Origin: Pseudomonadota bacterium
Lineage (GTDB): Bacteria; Pseudomonadota; Gammaproteobacteria; Pseudomonadales; Azotimanducaceae
DNA: 6,298 nucleotides
Assembly (NCBI GenBank): GCA_009936895.1
Contig: JAACDS010000072.1
Location: 1 to 6,298 of the forward strand
Direction of reading: 5' to 3'
Under the pieces are notes generated by a model, which did not search any database, was not told the DNA's origin, and was given only the letters and a program-made list of their open reading frames with translations. Position 1 is the first letter of the stretch. The number at the start of each line of letters is the position of its first letter. The position numbers and the translations under genes were made by a program. Positions 1 through 6,298 of this stretch are shown here, one piece after another.

Positions 1-147
1 GATCACTGATAGTCCCTCAAGCATTCGTTCAGTGGAGCGCAAGGACTGTTGTTTCTCCGCATCCTCAAGCAGCTGATGGACTCGTTTATTGTCCCAAACG
101 CCACCAAGCGTTTTCATTTGTTCTAAAAGCTGTGCTGATTCCAACAT
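1..147 (-). CDS. Unrecognised protein, N-terminal 49 residues only
   Basis: This minus-strand reading frame is open from an ATG at 145-147 to the left edge with no stop, so the gene is cut by the window. The visible product starts MLESAQLLEQMKTLGG and continues with a charged, Leu/Glu/Gln-rich stretch that would fold as helices; no signal peptide or membrane segment is seen. I do not recognise a family. The start was chosen because GGTGAG (154-159) lies 6 bases upstream of this ATG. Another in-frame ATG at 175-177 would add ten residues but has no comparable ribosome binding site. The gene lies 120 bases downstream of the GGT-family gene on the same strand, so it could be co-transcribed with it or have its own promoter in the AT-rich gap. 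That the frame is coding is an inference from the good start site and the open frame. Confidence 0.55.
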   Translation of the reverse strand, partial: MLESAQLLEQMKTLGGVWDNKRVHQLLEDAEKQQSLRSTERMLEGLSVI

Positions 148-153
148 GCCAAT

Positions 154-159
154 CTCACC
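154..159 (-). promoter_or_regulatory. Ribosome binding site of the left-edge partial gene
   Basis: The minus strand reads GGTGAG, a good match to the anti-Shine-Dalgarno complement, six bases before the ATG at 145-147. It favours that ATG over the in-frame ATG at 175-177. Confidence 0.5.
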
Positions 160-219
160 ATTTGTCGTGAAATGCATTCTTTGGTAAATTTGGCTGCGTG
201 TCACTCTATAAAAATTTGT

Positions 220-255
220 TTTTCCGAAATATTTGATCCGATAGACATTTTCCGA
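220..255. repeat. Pair of direct octamer repeats (ttttccga)
   Basis: The octamer ttttccga occurs at 220-227 and again at 248-255, 28 bases apart start to start (minus strand: TCGGAAAA). Both copies lie in the short gap between two minus-strand genes, upstream of the left-edge gene. The spacing is close to but not exactly an integral number of helical turns. They could be paired binding sites for a regulator, or a chance repeat in AT-rich sequence. Confidence 0.25.
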
Positions 256-267
256 CACCTCAAGGCT

Positions 268-1833
268 CTAAAACCCCCCCACATAACCCTCTTTTCGATG
301 ATCCGAGGCACCCACATATCCAGAAGACAAAGCCTGAATCAGCTGCGCTCCGCCAAATACACTTTCTTGGCCCTCATATCGGACGTTGTGTCCACGTTCC
401 TTCAGCCCATCAAAGAGACTTTGAGGCATACCCTTTTCAAGGCCAACGGTTAGATCCGGATAAACATGCCAGCGAGGCGCGTCGCTGGCTTCTTGGGGGT
501 TTTGGCCATAGTCGAAAAGGCGGCTGACCATTTGCACGTGGCCTTGATGCTGCATATGCCCACCCATCACGCCAAAGCTCAATACCGGCTCGCCCCCTTG
601 GGTGACGAATCCAGGAATGATGGTGTGAAACGGTCGCTTACCCGGTGCCACACAGTTAGGGTGCTCAGGATCCAACGAAAACCCCGAGCCTCGATTTTGC
701 ATCGCGATCCCCGTGCCAGGAATCACGATACCGGAACCAAATGCCCGGAAGTTCGACTGTATAAACGACACCATCATGCCCTGCGCATCTGCCGTCGTCA
801 GATAGACGGTATCGTGACCTACCGGCAGCGATACCGGCGGCAGCACCGCTGCCTGAAAACCGATACCCTGCGCCGCCCGAGCCAATGAGCCGGGCTCAAG
901 CAGCTCCTCCGGCGAAAGAATCATGGCATCCGGGTCAGCGAAATGCTCATTTGCCGCGTGCACGGCAATCTTCATGGCCTCTATCTGTTGATGGACACAG
1001 GCTACAGAGTCCATTTCCAGCACCGGCAGATGGGCGAGAATACCCAGCGCTATTTGTGCCGCTAAACCCTGCCCGTTGGGCGGGATTTCCAGCAGATCCA
1101 CGCCGCGATACGACTGCCGGGTCGGCGTCACCCAGTCGCAGCGATGCTGATCCAGATCTGCCATGGACAGCACGCCACCGGCCTGAGCACTTGTGTTCAC
1201 CATCAACTGAGCCAGTTCGCCGCGATAAAACGCCTCACCCTTGCTGTCGCGGATCAATCGTAAACTGTGTGCCATATCGGGACGCTTGAACCGCTCGCCC
1301 GCCTTGGGCGCAGGCCCAAAGTGCGCATACCAATCTGGGTAATCGTCGTAATAATGCTCTAGCAACTGCCAGTAGAAAGCACTTTTAGGGCCGACCAAAA
1401 AGCCGTTGTCTGCATAATGGATGGCCGCGTCAAACAGGGCAGCAAATGGCAGCTTGCCGTAGCGATTACTGAGCGCCACCCAACTCGAAACCGCTCCGGG
1501 CACAGTCACACTGTCCCAGCCCAGTTCCGGCATGCGCTCCAAGCCCGCAAATCGTTCTGGCCGCCACCCCATGGGCGCCCTACCGGACGCATTAAGCCCA
1601 GCGACACGATCTCCATCCCAGAGCAGCGCAAAGGCATCGCTGCCTAAACCATTATTGTTTGGTTCCACGACAGTCAACGTAATAGCCGCGGCAAGCGCCG
1701 CATCAACCGCATTGCCTCCCTGACGCAAGGCCTGCACGCCGGCTTCGGTAGCCAGGGGCTGCGAGGTGGCGACTAGGTTGTCAGCGGCGACGGGCGACCG
1801 AGCGGATGGATAGCGTTGTTGCGGGTGATACAC
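268..1833 (-). CDS. Gamma-glutamyltransferase-family Ntn hydrolase
   Basis: The product (521 residues) is a proenzyme of the GGT fold, in which an internal Thr cuts its own chain and then serves as nucleophile for gamma-glutamyl or amide hydrolysis. Visible landmarks are GNAVDAALAAA (40-50), PPNGQGL (251-257), the cleavage and catalytic site GHDTVYLTTAD (339-349, nucleophile Thr342), NRGSGFSLDPEHPN (380-393), PGKRPFHTIIP (397-407), the GVMGG...Q.H.QM block (421-435) and PRW (453-455). Autoprocessing before Thr342 would give subunits of about 341 and 180 residues. There is no signal peptide, so it is probably cytoplasmic, unlike classical periplasmic Ggt. NRGSGFS replaces the MDDFS-type segment of E. 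coli Ggt, which contacts the gamma-glutamyl group; this fits YwrD-like or oxamate amidohydrolase (HpxW)-like relatives, so the substrate is left open. The GTG start at 1831-1833 is preferred because GAGGA lies 7 bases upstream; a TTG at 1852-1854 would add seven residues. It diverges from the GH3 gene. Confidence 0.92.
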   Translation of the reverse strand: MYHPQQRYPSARSPVAADNLVATSQPLATEAGVQALRQGGNAVDAALAAAITLTVVEPNNNGLGSDAFALLWDGDRVAGLNASGRAPMGWRPERFAGLERMPELGWDSVTVPGAVSSWVALSNRYGKLPFAALFDAAIHYADNGFLVGPKSAFYWQLLEHYYDDYPDWYAHFGPAPKAGERFKRPDMAHSLRLIRDSKGEAFYRGELAQLMVNTSAQAGGVLSMADLDQHRCDWVTPTRQSYRGVDLLEIPPNGQGLAAQIALGILAHLPVLEMDSVACVHQQIEAMKIAVHAANEHFADPDAMILSPEELLEPGSLARAAQGIGFQAAVLPPVSLPVGHDTVYLTTADAQGMMVSFIQSNFRAFGSGIVIPGTGIAMQNRGSGFSLDPEHPNCVAPGKRPFHTIIPGFVTQGGEPVLSFGVMGGHMQHQGHVQMVSRLFDYGQNPQEASDAPRWHVYPDLTVGLEKGMPQSLFDGLKERGHNVRYEGQESVFGGAQLIQALSSGYVGASDHRKEGYVGGF

Positions 1834-1840
1834 GGTAGAT

Positions 1841-1845
1841 TCCTC
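1841..1845 (-). promoter_or_regulatory. Ribosome binding site deciding the GGT-family start
   Basis: The minus strand reads GAGGA, seven bases before the GTG at 1831-1833, an ideal spacing. The longer open frame begins at TTG 1852-1854, upstream of this site, and would contain the site inside its coding sequence; the GTG is therefore the better start. Confidence 0.6.
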
Positions 1846-1954
1846 AATAATCAACGACAGCCCTCATAGGACTATTTTTCTAACGAGCCTCTGGGAAAGC
1901 AGCGCAATGTCTGCGACCCTTGTCTGCCTTAAAGAGTGTGTCTTTCGACGGTCT
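1846..1954. promoter_or_regulatory. Divergent promoter region between GGT-family and GH3 genes
   Basis: The two genes are transcribed away from each other, so both promoters should lie here, about 110 bases between the two ribosome binding sites. Candidate elements are weak. On the plus strand TATTTT (1873-1878) could be a -10 for the GH3 gene. On the minus strand TTGCGC (1902-1907) could be a -35 for the GGT-family gene, but without a clean -10 at 17 bases. A small inverted repeat AAAGA-gtgtg-TCTTT (1931-1945) lies just before the GH3 start and could bind a repressor. The region is called from gene orientation; individual elements are speculative. Confidence 0.45.
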
Positions 1955-1959
1955 GGAGG
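1955..1959 (+). promoter_or_regulatory. Ribosome binding site deciding the GH3 start
   Basis: GGAGG stands four bases before the GTG at 1964-1966. The spacing is short, but the match is much better than anything before the upstream in-frame ATG at 1907, and the protein from the GTG begins where GH3 homologues of this type normally begin. Confidence 0.5.
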
Positions 1960-1963
1960 CTTC

Positions 1964-4423
1964 GTGAATTACCCCCTTGATCCCACACTGAGTGCTCAGG
2001 CGCAAGCCTTGGTCGCCCAAATGACGTTGGCGGAAAAAGCCGATTTTTGTTCCGGCAAAGATTTTTGGCACCTGCCCGGGCTTGAGCGACTGCAGATACC
2101 CAGCATCATGGTGACTGATGGGCCCCACGGATTGCGCAAACAGGGCCAAGGCGCAGACCACCTTGGCGCCCACCGCAGCATCCCCGCCACCTGCTTCCCC
2201 ACCGCCTCGGCATTGGCCAGCTCCTGGGATGTGGTATTGATGCAAGAGGTCGGCGAAGCCTTGGGCGCAACTTGCGTGGACGAAGACGTCAGCGTGCTGC
2301 TTGGGCCCGGCATGAACATCAAGCGCAGCCCCTTATGCGGTCGTAATTTCGAGTACTTTTCCGAAGATCCATTCCTTAACGGGCATATCGCCGCGAATCT
2401 GGTCAACGGCATTCAGTCTCAAGGCGTGGGCGCGTGCTTGAAGCATTTTGCCGTGAACAATCAAGAGCTGGGGCGCATGTACATGGACGCCATCGTTGAT
2501 GAACGCGCGCTTCGGGAAATTTACCTCCGAGGCTTTGAGATCGCGGTCAAAACGGCAAAACCTTGGACGGTTATGTGCGCCTACAACCGCCTCAACGGCG
2601 TCTACTGCAGCGAGCATGACTGGCTTCTCAATACTGTGCTGCGTGACGAATGGGGTTTCGACGGCGCGGTCATGACCGACTGGGGAGCGGCCAATAACCG
2701 GCCACTGGGAGTTAGAGCAGGGCTTGATTTAGAAATGCCTAGTAGTGGTGGTATCAACGACGCATTGGTCGCTCAAGCTGTCGAGGACGGCGCCCTCGAC
2801 GAGGCCGACCTTGATCGTGCCGTCGTCCGAAACATTGCGCTCAGTCTGTCCAGCCTCAATCGACAAAAACCTGCAACGCCAGCCGACTCCGATGCACAGC
2901 ATGCCCTGGCCAGAAAAGCCGCCGCACACTCTTGCGTGCTGCTGAAAAACACAAACCGTGTTTTGCCTTTGTCCCCGCGAGCACGGGTTGCACTGATTGG
3001 CGCTTTCGCTGAAAGCCCCCGCTTTCAAGGCGCGGGCAGCTCTCAGGTTCGGCCTACCCGAGTGGAAACACTGCGGATGGCATTGGGCGAATACGTTACC
3101 GACATGAGCTATGCGCCAGGTTATGACCCAGTAGCCAGCAGGCCCGACCGAGCCCTCATCGATGAAGCCGTCGAGCTCGCTCGCAACGCAGAGATTGCCG
3201 TCGTGTACGCAGGCCTACCCGGTATCTTTGAATCCGAGGGTTTTGATCGGGAACATCTGGAGCTGCCAGATCAGCACACCGCGCTCATCAAGGCGGTGGC
3301 CGAGGCCAATCCCCAAACCGTTGTCGTGCTTGCCAATGGCGCGCCGGTCACCATGCCATGGATCGCTCAGGTATCCAGCGTATTGGAGGGCTACCTCGGC
3401 GGTCAGGCCAGCGGAGGCGGCTTGGCCGACGTTTTAATGGGCGTTGAAAACCCCAGCGGCAAACTGGCTGAAACCTTTCCCATGGCACTCAGCGACGTTC
3501 CTTCCACAGCATGGTTTCCGGGCGAAGATCGCCAGATGCAATACCGCGAAGGCGTGTACATTGGCTATCGCTACTTCGACACTGCCAAGCGCGACGTCTT
3601 ATTCCCGTTTGGTCACGGTCTGAGCTATACCGAGTTCGATTATCTGGACGTGCTCGCAGACAACGGGTCTCTTACCGTCGACCGCCCAATAACATTGAGC
3701 ATACGGGTAAGAAACTCGGGAACACGAGCCGGGGCAGAAGTGATACAGGTCTATCGACACTCGGTTGGCAGCGCCACTCACCAACCCGAACAACAACTGT
3801 GTGGTTTCGCGAAGGTCTCTTTAAATGCCGGCGAAATCTGCACCGCCCACATCACGCTAGACGCCGAATCCTTTCGCGTTTTCGATCACGGCGCGAAACG
3901 GTGGGTACTGGAAGCGGGCCCGATTCAACTGCGTATTGGCTCATCCAGCAGAGACATTCGCCTCACCCATGCCATCAATGTCGTGTCAAAACAAACGCTT
4001 AGCGATTTGGCTACGACCACTAACGCACCGGAATTCCCAACCGGCGATGCCGTGCAGGCGTTAAGGGTATCGGATGAGCTGTTCAGCAAAATGCTGGGCC
4101 GCCCGGCACCGACCGGCGAGGACATACGCCCCTTTCACCGCAACTCCTCACTCGCCGAAATCGGCACAACGTGGCTTGGCGGCAAGATAAAAGACAGAGC
4201 AGTGGCTGCTTTTTTGGGCGGCATGGGGCTCCAAAGCGCTGACCCAACAACGCGAAAAATGTTCGAAGAGATGGCGAACCATATGCCTCTGCGCGCGATC
4301 GCGCTATTTCAACAGGGAAAAGTCAGTTATCACCAAATCGATAGCCTAATAGCTCTCCTGAACGGCCACCCTTTAAAAGCACTGGATTTTGCGATGAAGC
4401 ATCGCAACGGCAAGCGTGCTTAA
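1964..4423 (+). CDS. GH3 family beta-glucosidase, cytoplasmic type
   Basis: The product (819 residues) should release terminal beta-linked glucose (or a related sugar) from oligosaccharides with retention of configuration. The N-terminal TIM-barrel domain (about 10-296) carries TDGPHGLRKQ (51-60, Asp52 likely binding the sugar), GRNFEYFSEDP (126-136), KHF (160-162) and VMTDWG with the nucleophile Asp239. The second alpha/beta domain (about 319-555) carries FESEGFDRE with the likely acid/base Glu425 (Glu423 is the nearby alternative) and no inserted PA14 domain. A fibronectin-III-like domain follows (about 590-662, after FPFGHGLSY). The last 140 residues or so are a helical extension with NSSLAEIGTTWLGGK, MPLRAI and LLNGHPLKAL. 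There is no signal peptide, so the substrate is probably imported first. The GTG at 1964 is preferred; an upstream ATG at 1907 would add 19 residues not typical of the family. Its TAA directly touches the stop of the convergent cytochrome gene. Family certain; exact sugar specificity not readable. Confidence 0.94.
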   Translation: MNYPLDPTLSAQAQALVAQMTLAEKADFCSGKDFWHLPGLERLQIPSIMVTDGPHGLRKQGQGADHLGAHRSIPATCFPTASALASSWDVVLMQEVGEALGATCVDEDVSVLLGPGMNIKRSPLCGRNFEYFSEDPFLNGHIAANLVNGIQSQGVGACLKHFAVNNQELGRMYMDAIVDERALREIYLRGFEIAVKTAKPWTVMCAYNRLNGVYCSEHDWLLNTVLRDEWGFDGAVMTDWGAANNRPLGVRAGLDLEMPSSGGINDALVAQAVEDGALDEADLDRAVVRNIALSLSSLNRQKPATPADSDAQHALARKAAAHSCVLLKNTNRVLPLSPRARVALIGAFAESPRFQGAGSSQVRPTRVETLRMALGEYVTDMSYAPGYDPVASRPDRALIDEAVELARNAEIAVVYAGLPGIFESEGFDREHLELPDQHTALIKAVAEANPQTVVVLANGAPVTMPWIAQVSSVLEGYLGGQASGGGLADVLMGVENPSGKLAETFPMALSDVPSTAWFPGEDRQMQYREGVYIGYRYFDTAKRDVLFPFGHGLSYTEFDYLDVLADNGSLTVDRPITLSIRVRNSGTRAGAEVIQVYRHSVGSATHQPEQQLCGFAKVSLNAGEICTAHITLDAESFRVFDHGAKRWVLEAGPIQLRIGSSSRDIRLTHAINVVSKQTLSDLATTTNAPEFPTGDAVQALRVSDELFSKMLGRPAPTGEDIRPFHRNSSLAEIGTTWLGGKIKDRAVAAFLGGMGLQSADPTTRKMFEEMANHMPLRAIALFQQGKVSYHQIDSLIALLNGHPLKALDFAMKHRNGKRA
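4389..4407. other. Perfect inverted repeat (hairpin) at the convergent junction
   Basis: TTGCGATG (4389-4396), three loop bases AAG, and CATCGCAA (4400-4407) form a perfect 8-bp stem. It lies inside the last dozen codons of the GH3 gene and begins 17 bases beyond the stop of the convergent cytochrome gene on the other strand. Neither strand has a T-run directly after the stem, so it is not a canonical intrinsic terminator. Because there is no intergenic space between the two genes, it is the best local candidate for a structure ending or stabilising the cytochrome mRNA. Its role is inferred. Confidence 0.4.
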
Positions 4424-6298
4424 CTACAGACCTTGGAGCACTTGTTGATAGTGGGCCAAGCGTTCGGGTGCCTGGCCTTGCTGTGCCAAGGAAATACCAA
4501 GCTGCATGAGCTGGGCGGAATGCAGATCGGCTTGCAAAAGATCGTCAATGACATCAAACGCCTCGGCGGGTTGGCCAGCAGAGCTCAAGGCAACGGCATA
4601 CACATAACCAATGGCTGACTCCAAACGGGCGGCATGGCCTTGGGCCAGCAATTCGATGGCCTGATCCAGATTGCCCTGACGAACACGCCAGAGGGCAGCG
4701 GCCACTCTTACCTGACTGGCCTGAGGAGAGAGTGCCAACGCCTGATCCAACAATGGCCCGGCTTGGGCGTCACGACCGGTCGCCCGGTACAAATCAGCCA
4801 GATTCACCATCCCGGGAACCCACGCAGGGTTGCGCGCTAATGCCGACAACAGATCAGTTTCTGCGCGGGCTATCTCCCCCTTGGCCAAATAGACCAGCGC
4901 ACGACTGGTCAACGCCTCAGCCCGATCAGCATTTAGGGACAGGTGTTCAAGAAATTCATCCACCACAGGCGCCAACCGAGCTCGCGACGAGACGGGCATC
5001 TGAGCGTAGGTGGGCAATAAAGCGGTGACCGCTGCAAAACGCAGAGCGCGCAACGGATCATCTAACATTGAAATCAGAATCTGCCAATTGGCGGGGCCGG
5101 ACGCGCCAAGCCCTCGCAACGCACCCAAGCGAACCAAGGGGTCTGCATCGGCAATAGCCAGCAGCAGCTCGCTCGCAGAGGGATCGTATTGGCCAAGCAT
5201 ACCCAATCCCGTCGCGCGCACGATTGCCGGCTGGCTCTGATCCGCGACCAGAGTCCGCAACGCCTTCTGAGCCTGCCGCTTGCCCTGACGTGCGGGCGCC
5301 AACACACGGGCGAAATGAGGGGCCGGCGCATGACCGGTATGAGTCTCAATCTGCTGGGCAGCCCATTCATGGCTTTGTTGCTGGTGGCAGCCAATGCACG
5401 CATTAGGCACACCCAGCTCGACAGTAAGATCCGGACGCGGCACGCGGAAGCTGTGGTCGCGTCGGTCATCTATGCCCATATAGGTACGAGCCGCCATATG
5501 GCAATCGACACAGGCAGTGCCAGAGCCGGAAAAAGACTTACCGACTTGCGAACCTGTGTCGGTATGAAAATGGTGATCCGATGAATCATACACCACGGGC
5601 TTCAGACCCGGAAAACGCGCACTACCAGCTGGACTGTGGCAGTGGGTACAAACCGCATTTCCGCTGCGCTGTAGTTGGCCAGAATGCGGCTCGTGACAGT
5701 CACCGCAACTGACACCAGCGTTGTGCATTTTGCTTTGCAAAAAAGAGCCGTAGACGAAGACCTCGTCCAAAATCTGGCCATCAGCAAAATAGAGACCCTC
5801 GTCCAACAAGGACGGCTCATAGTGATCCAACAGCTGTTCGCCAGGAACAAAGCCTTCGGCAACTTGGCTACGACGACTGTGACAGGACCCGCAAACTGCA
5901 AGCCGAGCCTCAGGATTGCGCAACGTGACAACCGAAAATTGTAACGGCTTTTCGCTGTGGGCAGCCCCGGGGCCGTGACAAGCTTCACAACCCACGCTGG
6001 TCTCAGCAAACTGGGTGCGAAATGTGTTCGTTGCGGCATCAAAGCCCTTGGTTACCGCGGTAGAGTGGCAGTCAGCACACATGTGATTCCAATTCTGACC
6101 ACTGGCTGTCCAGTGCAACACATCGCCTGTGTCTCCAAAGGTCTCAGGCTGCAAATGGTACCAACCTTGACCATCATCGCGCGCGTCCCAGACCACCGGA
6201 AGCGCCTGTAAACGCCCACCGCCGACATTGACGAGGTACTGCTGCAGAGGAGAAACACCAAAGGTATAGACCACGCGAAATGACTCAAGCTCACCAGC
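4424..6298 (-). CDS. Multihaem cytochrome c with HEAT-like and TPR repeats (5' partial)
   Basis: The frame is open from the right edge, so the N-terminus is missing; 624 residues are visible. Seven c-type haem sites CxxCH are seen at residues 74-78, 104-108, 136-140, 198-202, 217-221, 263-267 and 301-305. The fourth and fifth form a paired CxxCH unit (CGDCHEPHS ... CTHCHS). The visible part opens with RVVYTFGVSPLQQYL, which in relatives follows an N-terminal segment bearing a signal peptide and a further CxxCH. Eight haems in total is therefore likely but not shown. After the haem domain come HEAT-like helices (about 343-433) and TPR-type repeats (about 454-608), probably for protein-protein contact. 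Such proteins act in the periplasm, with haem attached by the cytochrome c maturation machinery. Electron donor, acceptor and any catalytic activity cannot be read. An internal GTG at 6272-6274 could look like a start, but conserved family sequence continues upstream of it. The stop (4424-4426) abuts the stop of the convergent GH3 gene. Confidence 0.93.
   Translation of the reverse strand, partial: AGELESFRVVYTFGVSPLQQYLVNVGGGRLQALPVVWDARDDGQGWYHLQPETFGDTGDVLHWTASGQNWNHMCADCHSTAVTKGFDAATNTFRTQFAETSVGCEACHGPGAAHSEKPLQFSVVTLRNPEARLAVCGSCHSRRSQVAEGFVPGEQLLDHYEPSLLDEGLYFADGQILDEVFVYGSFLQSKMHNAGVSCGDCHEPHSGQLQRSGNAVCTHCHSPAGSARFPGLKPVVYDSSDHHFHTDTGSQVGKSFSGSGTACVDCHMAARTYMGIDDRRDHSFRVPRPDLTVELGVPNACIGCHQQQSHEWAAQQIETHTGHAPAPHFARVLAPARQGKRQAQKALRTLVADQSQPAIVRATGLGMLGQYDPSASELLLAIADADPLVRLGALRGLGASGPANWQILISMLDDPLRALRFAAVTALLPTYAQMPVSSRARLAPVVDEFLEHLSLNADRAEALTSRALVYLAKGEIARAETDLLSALARNPAWVPGMVNLADLYRATGRDAQAGPLLDQALALSPQASQVRVAAALWRVRQGNLDQAIELLAQGHAARLESAIGYVYAVALSSAGQPAEAFDVIDDLLQADLHSAQLMQLGISLAQQGQAPERLAHYQQVLQGL

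Larger units (their letters stand above)
148..267 (-). other. AT-rich intergenic gap, possible promoter region
   Basis: This 120-base gap lies between the stop of the GGT-family gene and the start of the left-edge gene. It is visibly richer in A and T than the flanking coding sequence. On the minus strand it contains a TATAGA hexamer (205-210) that could serve as a weak -10, but I see no convincing -35 at the right distance. No hairpin followed by a T-run was found, so no intrinsic terminator for the GGT-family gene is called. The assignment as a promoter region rests on composition and position only. Confidence 0.3.

Noticed and set aside
466..1289. Plus-strand open frames of 130-140 codons opposite the GGT-family gene
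   Set aside because: They lie fully antisense to a gene with clear family motifs and their products look like low-complexity Arg/Pro/His-rich shadow translations.
1880..2617. Minus-strand open frames of 94-138 codons opposite the GH3 gene
   Set aside because: They are antisense to conserved GH3 catalytic sequence and show no recognisable motifs or ribosome binding sites.
4454..4477. Inverted repeat GGCCA ... TGGCC as a terminator for the GH3 gene
   Set aside because: The arms are only five bases with a 14-base loop and no T-run follows; it lies in coding sequence and is likely chance.
4005..5876. Shared string ttggctacgac in the GH3 gene and the cytochrome gene
   Set aside because: An 11-base match between two unrelated coding regions with no further similarity is consistent with chance.
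6272..6274. GTG as the true start of the cytochrome gene
   Set aside because: The frame stays open to the right edge and the upstream codons read as a continuation of the conserved segment before YTFGV; a periplasmic cytochrome also needs a signal peptide, which this start would lack.
5602..6294. Overlapping frames inside the cytochrome gene
   Set aside because: The haem-bearing frame is continuous and conserved in family pattern; the other frames lose all CxxCH spacing and look like shadows.

Overview
The window looks like an ordinary chromosomal stretch from a Gram-negative bacterium, most likely a gammaproteobacterium. That assignment is an inference from the genes: a large multihaem c-type cytochrome with a TPR tail, a leaderless GH3 beta-glucosidase, and a GGT-fold Ntn hydrolase, all moderately GC-rich and densely packed. 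No RNA gene, CRISPR array, insertion sequence or integration site was found.

Layout. Bases 1-147 (minus) hold the first 49 codons of a gene that runs off the left edge; its product is not recognised. A 120-base AT-rich gap follows. Bases 268-1833 (minus) encode a gamma-glutamyltransferase-family Ntn hydrolase whose substrate motifs suggest it is not a classical periplasmic GGT. A divergent intergenic region of about 130 bases separates it from a complete plus-strand GH3 beta-glucosidase (1964-4423). That enzyme has the usual catalytic domains, a fibronectin-III-like domain and an extra C-terminal helical segment of about 140 residues. Directly abutting it, with the two stop codons touching (TAA then CTA), is a convergent minus-strand gene (4424 to beyond 6298). 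It encodes a multihaem cytochrome c with seven visible CxxCH sites followed by HEAT-like and TPR repeats; its N-terminus lies outside the window.

The three main genes show no clear pathway link. The hydrolase and the beta-glucosidase share a divergent control region and could be co-regulated as scavenging enzymes (nitrogen or peptide-derived amides, and oligosaccharides). The cytochrome belongs to the next transcription unit and to periplasmic electron transfer. The strongest non-coding features are the zero-gap convergent junction and a perfect 8-bp inverted repeat just inside the end of the beta-glucosidase gene. I do not see evidence for a new multi-gene system here.
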